A DNA stretch of 46,017 bases, taken from contig PAPJ01000062.1 of NCBI GenBank assembly GCA_002709045.1, forward strand, positions 1-46,017, in the 5' to 3' direction. Every line of letters begins with the position of its first letter. Position 1 is the first letter of the stretch. Shown here in pieces: positions 8,375 to 18,132 of this stretch. The DNA comes from Planctomycetaceae bacterium. GTDB taxonomy: Bacteria; Planctomycetota; Planctomycetia; Pirellulales; Pirellulaceae. The translations under genes were made by a program, and so were the position numbers. A model generated the notes under the pieces. The model was not told the origin of the DNA. It did not search any database and saw only the letters and a list, made by a program, of their open reading frames with translations.

Positions 8375-11092
8375 ATGTCCGAAGCGAAGACAGCTTCTCA
8401 AGCTTCTGAAGAACCTGCCGTGGCCAGTCAGGTCGATTCTAACCCTGCTGAAACTCACGAATGGGTTGATTCTCTCGAATACGTATTGCAATCAGCCGGC
8501 CCGGAACGTGTGCAATACTTATTAAATGTGCTCGACAGCACAGCCCGTCGTAACGGTGTTGATCTTCCTATCGCTTCCAATACGCCTTATATCAACACCA
8601 TTCCACCGGACGAGCAGCCTGCTTATCCCGGTAACCGGGAAATAGAACGCCGCATCAAAAGTATTATCCGCTGGAATGCGATGGCGATGGTACAGCAAGC
8701 CAACAAGAAATTCCCTGGGGTCGGGGGTCATATTTCAACTTTCGCTTCCGCCGCCACTCTTTATGAAGTCGCCTTTAATCACTTCTTCAAAGGCCGTGGT
8801 GAGTCCGGCTACAACGGTGATCAGGTTTACTTTCAAGGGCATGCTTCTCCAGGAATTTATTCTCGAGCATTCCTCGAGGGTCGTTTGCATGAAGAAAATC
8901 TAGAACACTTCCGCCGTGAACTACGCGACGTTCAGGGTCTCTCCTCCTATCCTCACCCCTGGTTAATGGAAGAATTCTGGGAATTCCCAACCGTATCGAT
9001 GGGACTCGGTCCAATCATGTCGATTTACCAGGCTCGATTCAATGAATACCTGCGCGACCGTGGAATCAAAGATACCGCTGACACCAAAGTTTGGGCTTTT
9101 CTTGGTGACGGTGAAACAGATGAACCGGAAACACTTGGGGCGATCACGCTTGCTTCACGTGAGAAATTGAATAACCTCATTTGGGTAATCAACTGCAACC
9201 TGCAGCGCCTCGACGGACCTGTTCGTGGTAATGGTAAGATCATTCAGGAACTGGAAGCTACGTTCCGTGGTGCCGGCTGGAATGTCATCAAAGTTATCTG
9301 GGGAAGCGACTGGGATGACCTGCTCTCCAAAGATAAGACTGGTTTGCTGGCCAAACGCATGAATGAAGTAGTGGACGGTCAGTATCAGAAATATACCGGT
9401 ATGCCTGGTTCATATATCCGCGAACACTTCTTCGGGAAATATCCGGAACTGCTCGAATTGGTAAATAACTATTCTGACGATCAACTCGAATCACTCAACC
9501 GTGGTGGCCACGATCCCAAGAAAGTCTATACCGCTTATCAGGCTGCGATGGAGAGTACCGACAAACCGACTGTTATCCTTGCTAAGACCATTAAGGGTTA
9601 CGGTCTGGGTGAAGCTGGTGAAGGCCGTAACGTTGCTCATAACCAGAAGAAGCTTAACGAGCAGGAATTACTCGAATTCCGCAGTCGATTTGGAATTCCA
9701 ATTTCTGACGAAGATGTTGCCAATGCTCCGTTTTACAAGCCTGCCGAAGGTAGTGTTGAACTGAATTATCTAACCGAACAGCGAAATTCTCTGGGAGGAC
9801 CAATTCCTGCTCGACCTAAAGAAGCTCCGAAGATGGATTACATTCCGTCTTTGGAAGATTACAAAGATATGCTGGGTGATAGTAAAGGCAAAGAAATGTC
9901 AACGACCATGGGCTTTGTCCGTCTACTGACTAAACTTTGCCGCGATAAACAAATTGGAAAGTACATCGTTCCAATCGTACCTGACGAAGCTCGTACTTTC
10001 GGAATGGAGGGCATGTTCCGGCAGGTTGGTATTTACGCGCATGCGGGACAGTTATATGAACCGGTTGATTCGGAACTACTGCTGTACTACAAAGAAGCTC
10101 GTGACGGGCAGATCCTGGAAGAAGGTATTACTGAAGCAGGAAGTATGTCTTCCTTCATTGCGGCAGGCAACTCCTATGCTCAGCACGGAATCAATATGAT
10201 TCCATTTTTCATCTACTATAGTATGTTCGGCCTACAACGAATCGGTGACTTGATTTGGGCGGCAGCGGATACCCGGGTGAAAGGGTTTATGATCGGCGGT
10301 ACTGCCGGACGAACGACACTCAACGGTGAAGGCCTGCAGCATCAGGACGGACATAGTCTGCTTAATACGATCGCCTTCCCAACCGTACGTTCCTACGACC
10401 CTGCCTATGCCTATGAAACGGCCGTCATCGTCCTCAATGGAATGAAAAAGCTATATCAAGAAGATGAAACTGCAATCTACTATATCACTGCGGAAAACGA
10501 AAACTACGTTATGCCGGCTATGCCCGAAGGTGTTGAAGAAGGGATTGTCAAAGGTATGTACAGTTTCCCGTCGGTCAAAGCTGACAAAGGCAAACCAAAA
10601 GTACAACTGTTTGGGAGTGGTGCTATCCTTCGCTCAGCCAACGATGCCCAACAGATACTGAGTGAGAAATATGGTATCGGAAGTAAAGTCTGGAGTGTAA
10701 CGAGCTACACCCAGTTGCGCCGTGAAGCTCAGGAATATGAACGCTGGAATCGCTTACACCCTGGTGAAAAAACCAAAGTTTCCTACCTCGAAAAAACACT
10801 CCAGAAGGAGGAAGGGCCATTCATCTCTTCCTCTGATTATGTACGAGCGGTTGGCGAACAAATCGCCCCATGGATTCCCGGCGGCGATTACTTCGTTCTG
10901 GGAACCGACGGCATGGGCCGCAGCGAAACCCGTGAAACTCTGCGAGATCACTTCGAAGTGGATGGTAAGCACATAGCACTGGTAGCGCTGACCCAACTGG
11001 CAAAGGCCGGAAAGTTTGATGAAAGTAAACTTCCTCAAGCCGTAAAAGAACTGGGGATTAACCCCGACAAAATCAGCCCACTCTATGCATAA
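8375..11092 (+). CDS. aceE: Pyruvate dehydrogenase E1 component, homodimeric type
   Basis: The protein decarboxylates pyruvate with thiamine diphosphate and transfers the acetyl group to lipoylated E2. From ATG 8375 it has 905 residues, close to the proteobacterial AceE length. The thiamine diphosphate motif begins GDGETDEPET near residue 244 and ends with INCNLQRLDGPVRGN. Other AceE landmarks are VGGHISTFASAATLYEVAFNHF, the QGHASPGIY loop and GLQHQDGHSLL. The first 40 residues are Ala/Glu/Ser-rich. An ATG-less upstream extension (to 8336) is possible, but AAGG sits a suitable distance before 8375. It lies between lpd (260 nt away) and aceF (42 nt away), giving the order E3-E1-E2. Confidence 0.97.
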   Translation: MSEAKTASQASEEPAVASQVDSNPAETHEWVDSLEYVLQSAGPERVQYLLNVLDSTARRNGVDLPIASNTPYINTIPPDEQPAYPGNREIERRIKSIIRWNAMAMVQQANKKFPGVGGHISTFASAATLYEVAFNHFFKGRGESGYNGDQVYFQGHASPGIYSRAFLEGRLHEENLEHFRRELRDVQGLSSYPHPWLMEEFWEFPTVSMGLGPIMSIYQARFNEYLRDRGIKDTADTKVWAFLGDGETDEPETLGAITLASREKLNNLIWVINCNLQRLDGPVRGNGKIIQELEATFRGAGWNVIKVIWGSDWDDLLSKDKTGLLAKRMNEVVDGQYQKYTGMPGSYIREHFFGKYPELLELVNNYSDDQLESLNRGGHDPKKVYTAYQAAMESTDKPTVILAKTIKGYGLGEAGEGRNVAHNQKKLNEQELLEFRSRFGIPISDEDVANAPFYKPAEGSVELNYLTEQRNSLGGPIPARPKEAPKMDYIPSLEDYKDMLGDSKGKEMSTTMGFVRLLTKLCRDKQIGKYIVPIVPDEARTFGMEGMFRQVGIYAHAGQLYEPVDSELLLYYKEARDGQILEEGITEAGSMSSFIAAGNSYAQHGINMIPFFIYYSMFGLQRIGDLIWAAADTRVKGFMIGGTAGRTTLNGEGLQHQDGHSLLNTIAFPTVRSYDPAYAYETAVIVLNGMKKLYQEDETAIYYITAENENYVMPAMPEGVEEGIVKGMYSFPSVKADKGKPKVQLFGSGAILRSANDAQQILSEKYGIGSKVWSVTSYTQLRREAQEYERWNRLHPGEKTKVSYLEKTLQKEEGPFISSSDYVRAVGEQIAPWIPGGDYFVLGTDGMGRSETRETLRDHFEVDGKHIALVALTQLAKAGKFDESKLPQAVKELGINPDKISPLYA

Positions 11093-11134
11093 CTAAACAA
11101 CATTCTTCTTTTCACTAGAAGTTTTATACAAAAC

Positions 11135-12481
11135 ATGGCAACTGCAATAACACTCCCTGAACTTGGTGACGGAATCGAGGCAGGAGATATCTTAGAAGTA
11201 TTCGTAAACGTTGGTGACACCGTCTCTGAAGGTGATGACATCGTGGAAGTGGAAACGGATAAAGCCTCCGTTCCGGTTCCGTCAACTCTCTCCGGAACCA
11301 TTGTCAGTATCGAGGTGGAACCCGGGCAAACCGTCGCTATCGGAGCCGTATTAATTACGGTCGAAGGCGAAGCGGTTCCTGCTCCAGAAACTCCCGCTCC
11401 AGTTGCTGAGCCTGAGCCTGAAGTTGAGCCGGAACCCGCTACTGCAGACCATACAACTCCGGAACCGGAACCCATTGTCGAAACTCCTGTTGTTAAGCCA
11501 GAACCGGTTCCCGAGGTAACTCCCCCAACTCCCACACTTATCACTGACAACGGCGATATTGCAGCAGGTCCGGCTATCCGACGATTCGCACGAGAAGTTG
11601 GTGTTGATCTCAATAATGTAACCGGCAGCGGTGCCGCGGGACGGATTACGCGAGAAGATATTCTCGAGGTTGTACGACAGGTGAATCAACAAGTGTCAGT
11701 ACCGGCTACCGGGACTGGTGAGTCATCAGCAGTGACTCCGTCATCAACAACACCGGGAGAACCCGGTACAGATGCATTCGGTCCCGTACATATCGAATCG
11801 ATGCCTAAGATTCGCAAAACGATCGCAGCTAAGATGCATGAGTCCTGGTCAACAGCTCCCCGCGTTACAAACTTTGATGATGCGGATGTAACTGATCTGG
11901 AAATGATTCGCAAGTCATCCAAACAGGACTATCTGGATCAGGGTATTAAATTGACTTCGATGCCATTTATCATCAAATCAGTTGCACTGGCGTTGCGAAA
12001 TAATCCAAAGCTGAACGCTGCTTTAGACATGGAGGCCGGTCAGGTCATCTACAAAAATTACGTTAATATTGGTATCGCTGTGGATAGTGAACGCGGTTTA
12101 GTTGTACCTTCACTACGCAGTGCTGACACCCGCAGTATTTCCGATATCGCTCGTGACCTTGGTACGCTCGCCGAAAACGTAAGAAATAACAGCTTCGGAC
12201 TGGATGATCTTCGAGGAAGCACCTTCACGATCAGCAATCTGGGAGCGATCGGGGGAACTTATTCCACGCCGATTATCAATGTTCCTGAAGTTGCAATTCT
12301 GCTAGTAGGTCGCACACGTAAGATGCCGGTTGTAGTTGATGACGAAGTTGAGATCCGTCAAATGATGCCGCTGAGCCTTTCCTATGATCATCGTATCGTC
12401 GATGGTGGAGATGCTGCGCGATTTCTTAATGAAATAATCGGTTACCTGCAGGCTCCAAGCCGACTATTGCTGGCACCTTAG
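11135..12481 (+). CDS. aceF: Dihydrolipoyllysine acetyltransferase (E2 of pyruvate dehydrogenase)
   Basis: The 448-residue E2 carries the acetyl group on a swinging lipoyl arm and passes it to CoA. Domains in order: one lipoyl domain with Lys43 in ETDKAS; a Pro/Glu/Val-rich linker; a peripheral-subunit-binding domain (PAIRRFAREVGVDLNNVTGSGAAGRITREDI); a Ser/Thr/Gly/Pro linker; and the catalytic core ending in SYDHRIVDGGDAARFL (His419, Asp423). E. coli AceF has three lipoyl domains, so this is the short single-lipoyl form. It follows aceE by 42 nt with a weak ribosome site and is followed by a hairpin terminator, so it closes the rpsD-lpd-aceE-aceF block. Confidence 0.96.
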   Translation: MATAITLPELGDGIEAGDILEVFVNVGDTVSEGDDIVEVETDKASVPVPSTLSGTIVSIEVEPGQTVAIGAVLITVEGEAVPAPETPAPVAEPEPEVEPEPATADHTTPEPEPIVETPVVKPEPVPEVTPPTPTLITDNGDIAAGPAIRRFAREVGVDLNNVTGSGAAGRITREDILEVVRQVNQQVSVPATGTGESSAVTPSSTTPGEPGTDAFGPVHIESMPKIRKTIAAKMHESWSTAPRVTNFDDADVTDLEMIRKSSKQDYLDQGIKLTSMPFIIKSVALALRNNPKLNAALDMEAGQVIYKNYVNIGIAVDSERGLVVPSLRSADTRSISDIARDLGTLAENVRNNSFGLDDLRGSTFTISNLGAIGGTYSTPIINVPEVAILLVGRTRKMPVVVDDEVEIRQMMPLSLSYDHRIVDGGDAARFLNEIIGYLQAPSRLLLAP

Positions 12482-12498
12482 AGAAGCCGTGAAGTAAC

Positions 12499-12533
12499 AA
12501 TATTTGGCGTTGAAAAGGTTCGATGCCAATATT
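12499..12533 (+). other. Stem-loop downstream of aceF
   Basis: AATATTTGGC (12499-12508) can pair with GCCAATATT (12525-12533), with one bulged T, around a loop of about 16 nt. It lies 18 nt after the aceF stop and just before the terminator hairpin. It may protect the 3' end or be part of a tandem terminator. Confidence 0.4.
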
Positions 12534-12539
12534 CATTTC

Positions 12540-12579
12540 AATCCTTGCTACGAGAACAGCGAGGATTGTTTAGTTTTTA
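12540..12579 (+). terminator. Intrinsic terminator after aceF
   Basis: AATCCTTGCT (12540-12549) pairs with AGCGAGGATT (12558-12567) with one G-U pair and an 8-nt loop. The T-rich stretch GTTTAGTTTTTA follows. It lies at the junction of aceF and the convergent SH3-like gene, whose stop codon begins at 12572, so the T-tract overlaps that gene's last codons. Confidence 0.7.
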
Positions 12580-13928
12580 TGACGATCTAAATCAACGATT
12601 CTGGTGACCGTCAGGTGCTGCGTTTTAAGACGATAAAGGTATCCTCGACGGCCAAATACTCCAACATGACGACGAAGATAAGTACTGAGGTTTAATCCCG
12701 GCTGCGGAGTAACAAATACCTGTACTTCCCCTTGCGCATCGACAATAGCATATTCAGGTGCGTCGTTACGTGAGGCACGAACACGTACCAGATACCCCGT
12801 TTCTTCATAGGCAGTTCGTCGGGCTTCACGTGTTAGCACCCCGCTGCCAACTTCAGCCATATCCAAATCCGATTCACTAAACGGCAAGTTGCGAATATTT
12901 AAATCTGAAGAACGTGGTGGTAGGTTCAAATTATCAATCGCCTCAACCCGCTGGCGTTCGTCTTTGATCTGCTGATACTGATTAAGTCGTTCAATAATCC
13001 TCTCAATCAATCCCTGTTCGGCCGCATCACTATCTGAAAGAAGTTGGTTAGCACGATCACGTAACAACCCAATATCCCATAAATCCGATGGTTGGGTTGC
13101 CATCTGAGAGATGGCAAATTCCAGTTCAGCAACCGACATAATGCCTGCCCTAGATAACTTCTGAACAGGAAAACTTGTCTGCCGAAAAGGTGTCTTGGTT
13201 TCAGCTCGTGTTTGCACAGGAGGAGACTGCACAACAGGTTGTCTCTCCCACAATCGACCGGACTTTAATCGACCTGATGGTTTGCTCCAGCGGGGAACAT
13301 AATTGGCCGGGCTGGTTGTCGTCAGTATCTGTGAGTCAAAAGGGATATCATCATAAGATGCTAGAGCTACTTCAGAATGATTACCAGGTTGCTGCACAAC
13401 ATCGACCAATGATCGTGATTGAGTTTCTGAAACACCGACCAGATATTGCCGGTGAATCCAGCGAAATTCACCGGCTGGTGGACTAATTTTGTAATAAGTT
13501 TTCGGCCGACTACCCCGACTTAAAGCCATCTCTTTTTGTCCAAGCAAGGCAACAACCTCTCCCTTGTTCAGCAATACCGTATAGCCATAATTAACGCTGC
13601 GATCATCATAACTGCCAATCCATGAAGGAACTCGCGACTGACGCACACTGGCATATTCTCCGTCTGCATGAAGTTCTAAATACGCACCTGCCACCCAACT
13701 GTAGGAATCATTAAGTGGGCGAATTGCCAAAAATCCATTCTTGGTTTCACGATAAACCTGCACTTTATCTCCGGCACTGAGATAAGCGCTAATGTATTGA
13801 TCCCGAAACGGTGCTGACCGTACGGGTACCTGATTATCGCCGACTGTTGCAGTATAAGGCTCAGCCTGCTGGCCGAATGCAATCACCGACAAAAGCAATG
13901 ACAATACACACGCTAGAAATGCTTTCAT
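12570..13928 (-). CDS. Secreted SH3-like domain protein
   Basis: The 452-residue protein starts with a signal peptide (MKAFLACVLSLLLSVIAFGQ). Two bacterial SH3-like segments follow: residues about 24-84 (VPVRSAPFRDQYISAYLSAGDKVQVYRETKNGFLAIRP, then SYSWVAGAYLE) and about 90-165 (YGYTVLLNKGEVVALLGQKE to FRWIHRQYLVGV). The middle is a Ser/Pro/Arg-rich, probably disordered linker. A helical stretch at about 265-330 (MSVAELEFAISQMATQPSDLWDIGLLRDRANQLL) and a beta-rich C-terminal domain (TGYLVRVRASRNDAPEYAIVDAQGEVQVFV) complete it. SH3-like domains often bind peptidoglycan or peptides, so an envelope role is likely but unproven. The start has AGGG 9 nt upstream. Confidence 0.85.
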   Translation of the reverse strand: MKAFLACVLSLLLSVIAFGQQAEPYTATVGDNQVPVRSAPFRDQYISAYLSAGDKVQVYRETKNGFLAIRPLNDSYSWVAGAYLELHADGEYASVRQSRVPSWIGSYDDRSVNYGYTVLLNKGEVVALLGQKEMALSRGSRPKTYYKISPPAGEFRWIHRQYLVGVSETQSRSLVDVVQQPGNHSEVALASYDDIPFDSQILTTTSPANYVPRWSKPSGRLKSGRLWERQPVVQSPPVQTRAETKTPFRQTSFPVQKLSRAGIMSVAELEFAISQMATQPSDLWDIGLLRDRANQLLSDSDAAEQGLIERIIERLNQYQQIKDERQRVEAIDNLNLPPRSSDLNIRNLPFSESDLDMAEVGSGVLTREARRTAYEETGYLVRVRASRNDAPEYAIVDAQGEVQVFVTPQPGLNLSTYLRRHVGVFGRRGYLYRLKTQHLTVTRIVDLDRHKN

Positions 13929-14140
13929 AACTTAACCCTGAATTATTAGCTTTTTTCCTGTAAGAATTTGCAGAGGGAAAAGTAATGTATTGAAAGCAGT
14001 TTTGGCAACCTCATAAACACTCAAAAGGTTTATGGCCAAAAGCAATTTAAGCGACATTCTTCATTACAAGTTTCCCTAGCTTTACAACCTCACAACATAT
14101 GTGACCTTTGACTCGATTCAATCTGTGTTAAATACCGAAG

Positions 14141-14162
14141 AAGGAGATGAATGACTACATAA
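14141..14162 (+). promoter_or_regulatory. Strong ribosome site with a three-codon leader ORF
   Basis: AAGGAG (14141-14146) is followed 4 nt later by ATG ACT ACA TAA (14151-14162), a Met-Thr-Thr-stop ORF. The real gene starts at 14178, 15 nt after that stop, and has no good ribosome site of its own; a TAG in its frame lies just upstream. Ribosomes may load at the mini-ORF and re-initiate. A chance arrangement cannot be excluded. Confidence 0.35.
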
Positions 14163-14177
14163 TTCGGCGAATAGAAA

Positions 14178-15014
14178 ATGCCTAAACATCCACTTTTACG
14201 CAGATTAACAATCATCCCCGTCGGGGCGATCTGTATGTTATTGTGTGGATTCGTTTTTGCCGGTGAAACCACACCGAATACACCGCAGGTCAAAGAATCA
14301 CTACCGCACAAGATCTCGGCCAGAGAACAAGCAAAAGCATCAATACCCTGGGAAAAACTAACAACAGAAGCTAGGCAGAGGCTTGATGACATTGTCACTG
14401 ATTCCTCTGTATTCCACAGATCACCATTCGAAAAAACATCCTGTGACCACAACGTCTACCTGCATTTAATTCGCCACCCGGAAGTGGTCGTCAACATCTG
14501 GGAACTGATGGGAATTTCTCGGCTCCGAATGGATCGTGAGCAAAAATATCTCATCAACATCAACGATGGCTACGGAACACAAAGTCAGCTTGAACTGGTT
14601 TACGGCAACAAAAACCTGCATATTTTCTATGCGGAAGGTGCTTACAAGGGAAGCATCATTCCTATGACTAGTAAGGGAAAAGTTGTTCTGATTTTGGAAA
14701 CTGTGCAAACCATGGAAGAAGATAAACCTGTTATCTCTCATCGTTTGAATATGTTCATCCAATTCGACAAGTCGACCAATCAGGTAATCGTGAAGGCCTT
14801 ACAGGGTCTGTTTCTAAAAATGGTAGATATGAACTTTTCCGAAACGACAAAATTCATCGGCCAGATAGATAAGATCATTCAAAACAATGCTGCGGGTATG
14901 AAGCGACTCTCAGGTCGACTCACCCGAGTTAGGACTCCGATCCGTGAGCAATTCAACCGACTTATTGAACGCGCCAACACTCATTACCAACGCGTTGCCT
15001 CAAACTCGAAGTAA
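14178..15014 (+). CDS. Exported protein of unknown function
   Basis: I do not recognise a family. The 278-residue protein begins with a signal peptide (LLRRLTIIPVGAICMLLCGFVFAG). A helical stretch (KISAREQAKASIPWEKLTTEARQRLDDIV) leads into a folded middle (VYLHLIRHPEVVVNIWELMGISRLRM, then a beta-rich section ending in LILETVQTM and HRLNMFIQFD). The C-terminus is basic and helical (IDKIIQNNAAGMKRLSGRLTRVRTPIREQFNRLIERANTHY). Two cysteines sit near the N-terminal half (SCD). No catalytic motif was seen. The stop is 24 nt from the convergent leuS stop. Start choice is fixed by an in-frame TAG immediately upstream; loading may use the leader ORF described separately. Confidence 0.8.
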   Translation: MPKHPLLRRLTIIPVGAICMLLCGFVFAGETTPNTPQVKESLPHKISAREQAKASIPWEKLTTEARQRLDDIVTDSSVFHRSPFEKTSCDHNVYLHLIRHPEVVVNIWELMGISRLRMDREQKYLININDGYGTQSQLELVYGNKNLHIFYAEGAYKGSIIPMTSKGKVVLILETVQTMEEDKPVISHRLNMFIQFDKSTNQVIVKALQGLFLKMVDMNFSETTKFIGQIDKIIQNNAAGMKRLSGRLTRVRTPIREQFNRLIERANTHYQRVASNSK

Positions 15015-15038
15015 CAGCTTGTAGCAGAACTGAATATT

Positions 15039-17873
15039 TTACTTCGTAACAAAATTCACCAGTCGTCCTGGAACGACAATTACCTTGACGACTTCGTTAT
15101 CGGCTAGTAATTCCTGCATTTTTTCATCGTGCCGCGCAGCCTGTTCAAGATCATCTTTACTAATATCTGCTGCTACTGAAATTCGACTCTTTACTTTACC
15201 TTTGATCTGAATCGGAATTTCAATCGTACTTTCCACCAACAGTGACTCATCAAGCTCGGGCCATGGCTCGTAAGCCAGCGTTGCCTCTGCACCCAGCAAT
15301 TCCCATAACTCTTCAGCAATGTGAGGTGCATACGGAGCGAGTAGTAATACAAACGATTGCATGACACTGCGCGGACGAACGTTTTGCTTGGTGAAGTAAT
15401 TCACAAATTCCATCATACGGGCAATGGCGGTATTGAAATCAAGATTTTCCGTATCCCGTGTCACAGCCTGAATCGTCTTATGAAGCATCTTCAAAGCATC
15501 AGCTTCCGCTTGCTTATCGCTAATTGCTTCATTTAATTCCAATGATTCAGCACGATCATTGACGATCATACGCCAAACACGATCAAGGAATCCCTTGACG
15601 CCATTAACGCCCGACATACTCCACGGCTTCGTAGCTGTCAGAGGTCCCATAAACATTTCATAAAGACGTAATGAATCAGCACCGTAATTCTCTACAATTT
15701 CATCCGGGTTAATTACATTTCCACGACTCTTGGACATTTTGAACGAGCGGGCATCGACGCGGACCGCTTCATCATCAGCCAGTACAAATGTATCTCCCTG
15801 TTTAGCGACCTGGTCTTCTGTCAGTTTTATCAACTGCACTTCGGATCCATCTTCCTGACGATAAAGGCCGTCGTTATCACGACTTACTTTATCCACACCA
15901 ACCCAATTCAAATATTCATCCTGAAACACAGAAAATTCCATCTCGCCCAGAATCATTCCCTGATTCACTAAACGCTGAAAGGGCTCCACCGTAGTCACAT
16001 GCCCTCGATCATAAAGTACCTTATGCCAGAATCTGGCATACAGCAGGTGTAGGACGGCGTGCTCAGCTCCACCGATATACAAATCGACAGGCATCCATGC
16101 CTTTTCTTTCTCAGGATCTACAAAGCAATCTTCATTCGTTGGATCGATATATCGCAGATAATACCAGCAGGATCCGGCCCACTGCGGCATCGTATTAGTT
16201 TCACGACGGTAGGACTTTCCGTCAATCACAGGGTAAAGCCAATCATCATCAGCCTTGGCCAGTGGTGGCTCGGGACGGCCATGGGGTTTGTAATCTTCCA
16301 GGTAGGGCAGATCGACCGGTAAATCAGATTCATCAACTCCGCGAATTACGCCCGTAGGTTCGCCTTTGGCATTAAGTTCATGAAGAATTGGAAATGGTTC
16401 TCCCCAAAATCGCTGACGTGAGAACAACCAATCTCGCAGTTTATAATTAACCGCCGATGCTCCTGTTCCCTGAACCGCTAAGGCCTCACGAATTGTCTCT
16501 TTAAACTGTTCGGTCGGAGTACCGTTGTAATCACCGGAGTTAACAGCAATTCCAAAACCGGAGAAACACTGAGTACCGGCAAGCACTGCGTTACGATCGA
16601 CGCTTTTTCGGTCGCCAGGATCAACTACAGCCAGAATGTCGATCTCATACTTATTAGCAAATTCGTAATCTCTTTCATCATGAGCAGGTACAGCCATAAT
16701 AGCACCCGTTCCATAGCTAATCAGCACGTAGTCAGCGACCCAGACGGGAACCTTGACACCATTGGCTGGATTAATTGCATAGGCACCGGTGAAAACACCA
16801 GTCTTGGACTTTGAATCTTCTGTACGTTCTCGATCACTCTTAAAAGAAGCTTTTTCACAGTAGGACTTTACGGTCTCGGCCTGCTCAGTTGTCGTCAACA
16901 CGTCAACAGACGGATGTTCCGGAGCGATCACCATATAAGTCGCTCCGTAAAGCGTATCAGGCCGGGTTGTATAAACGCGTAAGGTGTGCTCCTCTGCTTT
17001 TGAAGGGAAACCAAACTCTGCTCGTGCCTCCTTCCAGCTGTCATAAGCCGCTGGATCACCAATATAAAAATCGACTTCGGCTCCGGTACTGCTGCCGATC
17101 CAATCGCGTTGTAGTTTTTTGATTCCTTCCGACCAATTTACATCAGCCAGATCCTTTTCCAGACGATCCGCGTAAGCAGTAATTCGCAGCATCCATTGAC
17201 GCAGTGGAATGCGCTGTACCGGATGATTTCCCCGTTCACTGCGACCATCAATAACCTCTTCATTGGCTAGTACTGTACCAAGTCCGGCACACCAGTTCAC
17301 CAGGGCATCATCCAGATAGGCCAGGCGATGTTCATCACGGTACTTAGCAACCGCTATCTCACCAACAGCATTCACTTCATCAGGAATCGGAAGTTCGCTG
17401 ATGGGACGACCTTTGTTCTGTTCACTGTCAAACCATGTATCAAACAAGACCAGAAAAATCCATTGCGTCCATTTGAAATAACCAACATCTGTCGTTGCCA
17501 GACAACGATTCCAGTCATAACTGAATCCCAGCATTTTCAATTGACGAGTGAAATTGGCGATATTCTTCTCGGTCGACTCACGAGGAGGCGTATTTGTTTT
17601 AATGGCATGTTCTTCCGCAGGAAGACCAAACGCATCATAACCCATCGGGTGCAAAACTGACTTACCCCGCATGCGTTCAAAGCGACAGGTAATATCCGTC
17701 GCCGTATACCCTTCCGGATGACCTACATGTAAACCATTGCCACTAGGGTAGGGGAACATATCTAGGACATACAGTTTTTCACTGTCGGGCATCTCTGCGG
17801 TTTTAAATGTCTGGTTTTCTTCCCAATAGGCCTGCCATTTGGATTCAATTTGACCGGGATTATAACGTGGCAT
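15039..17873 (-). CDS. leuS: Leucyl-tRNA synthetase
   Basis: The 944-residue class I synthetase charges tRNA-Leu. It carries the HIGH-type motif HVGHPEGY beginning at His49, after DMFPYPSGNGL. The CP1 editing domain has TRPDTLYGATYMVIAPEHP and ISYGTGAIMAVPAHDERDYEFA. A LeuS-specific stretch follows (DWLFSRQRFWGEPFPI, MPQWAGSCWYYLRYIDP). KMSKSRGNVINP begins at Lys712, and the anticodon-binding region (NYGADSLRLYEMFMGPL, VNYFTKQNVRPRSV) leads to a C-terminal KGKVKSRI/ADNEVVKVIVVPGRLVNFV tail. It is somewhat longer than E. coli LeuS (860 residues). It is transcribed away from map across a 259-nt gap; the ribosome site is weak. Confidence 0.98.
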   Translation of the reverse strand: MPRYNPGQIESKWQAYWEENQTFKTAEMPDSEKLYVLDMFPYPSGNGLHVGHPEGYTATDITCRFERMRGKSVLHPMGYDAFGLPAEEHAIKTNTPPRESTEKNIANFTRQLKMLGFSYDWNRCLATTDVGYFKWTQWIFLVLFDTWFDSEQNKGRPISELPIPDEVNAVGEIAVAKYRDEHRLAYLDDALVNWCAGLGTVLANEEVIDGRSERGNHPVQRIPLRQWMLRITAYADRLEKDLADVNWSEGIKKLQRDWIGSSTGAEVDFYIGDPAAYDSWKEARAEFGFPSKAEEHTLRVYTTRPDTLYGATYMVIAPEHPSVDVLTTTEQAETVKSYCEKASFKSDRERTEDSKSKTGVFTGAYAINPANGVKVPVWVADYVLISYGTGAIMAVPAHDERDYEFANKYEIDILAVVDPGDRKSVDRNAVLAGTQCFSGFGIAVNSGDYNGTPTEQFKETIREALAVQGTGASAVNYKLRDWLFSRQRFWGEPFPILHELNAKGEPTGVIRGVDESDLPVDLPYLEDYKPHGRPEPPLAKADDDWLYPVIDGKSYRRETNTMPQWAGSCWYYLRYIDPTNEDCFVDPEKEKAWMPVDLYIGGAEHAVLHLLYARFWHKVLYDRGHVTTVEPFQRLVNQGMILGEMEFSVFQDEYLNWVGVDKVSRDNDGLYRQEDGSEVQLIKLTEDQVAKQGDTFVLADDEAVRVDARSFKMSKSRGNVINPDEIVENYGADSLRLYEMFMGPLTATKPWSMSGVNGVKGFLDRVWRMIVNDRAESLELNEAISDKQAEADALKMLHKTIQAVTRDTENLDFNTAIARMMEFVNYFTKQNVRPRSVMQSFVLLLAPYAPHIAEELWELLGAEATLAYEPWPELDESLLVESTIEIPIQIKGKVKSRISVAADISKDDLEQAARHDEKMQELLADNEVVKVIVVPGRLVNFVTK

Positions 17874-18132
17874 AAGTTTTGTATCTCACTGGTGTCTTAA
17901 AACTCTCCACAGAGGCTTTTCCGCCAGAGTTTTAGTCGCTGTCGGTGCCCTATAGGTTGGATAAAACATTGGGCTCCAAACCGCCGATTCTATCGGTTTT
18001 CTTTGCACGTGGCAATTCGGGAGGCGTGGACATTCGACGCAGTTCTGACCAAAATAGAGAGACTCATCATCACTTCGATGGAGGTGTTTCGATTCACCTT
18101 CCCGCTCCTTTCACTACTATGACACGGTTTGC

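Noticed and set aside
11083..11613. Minus-strand ORF of 176 codons rich in Ser/Gly/Thr
   Set aside because: It is the mirror of the Pro/Glu/Val-rich linker and lipoyl region of aceF; its low-complexity composition follows from that linker.
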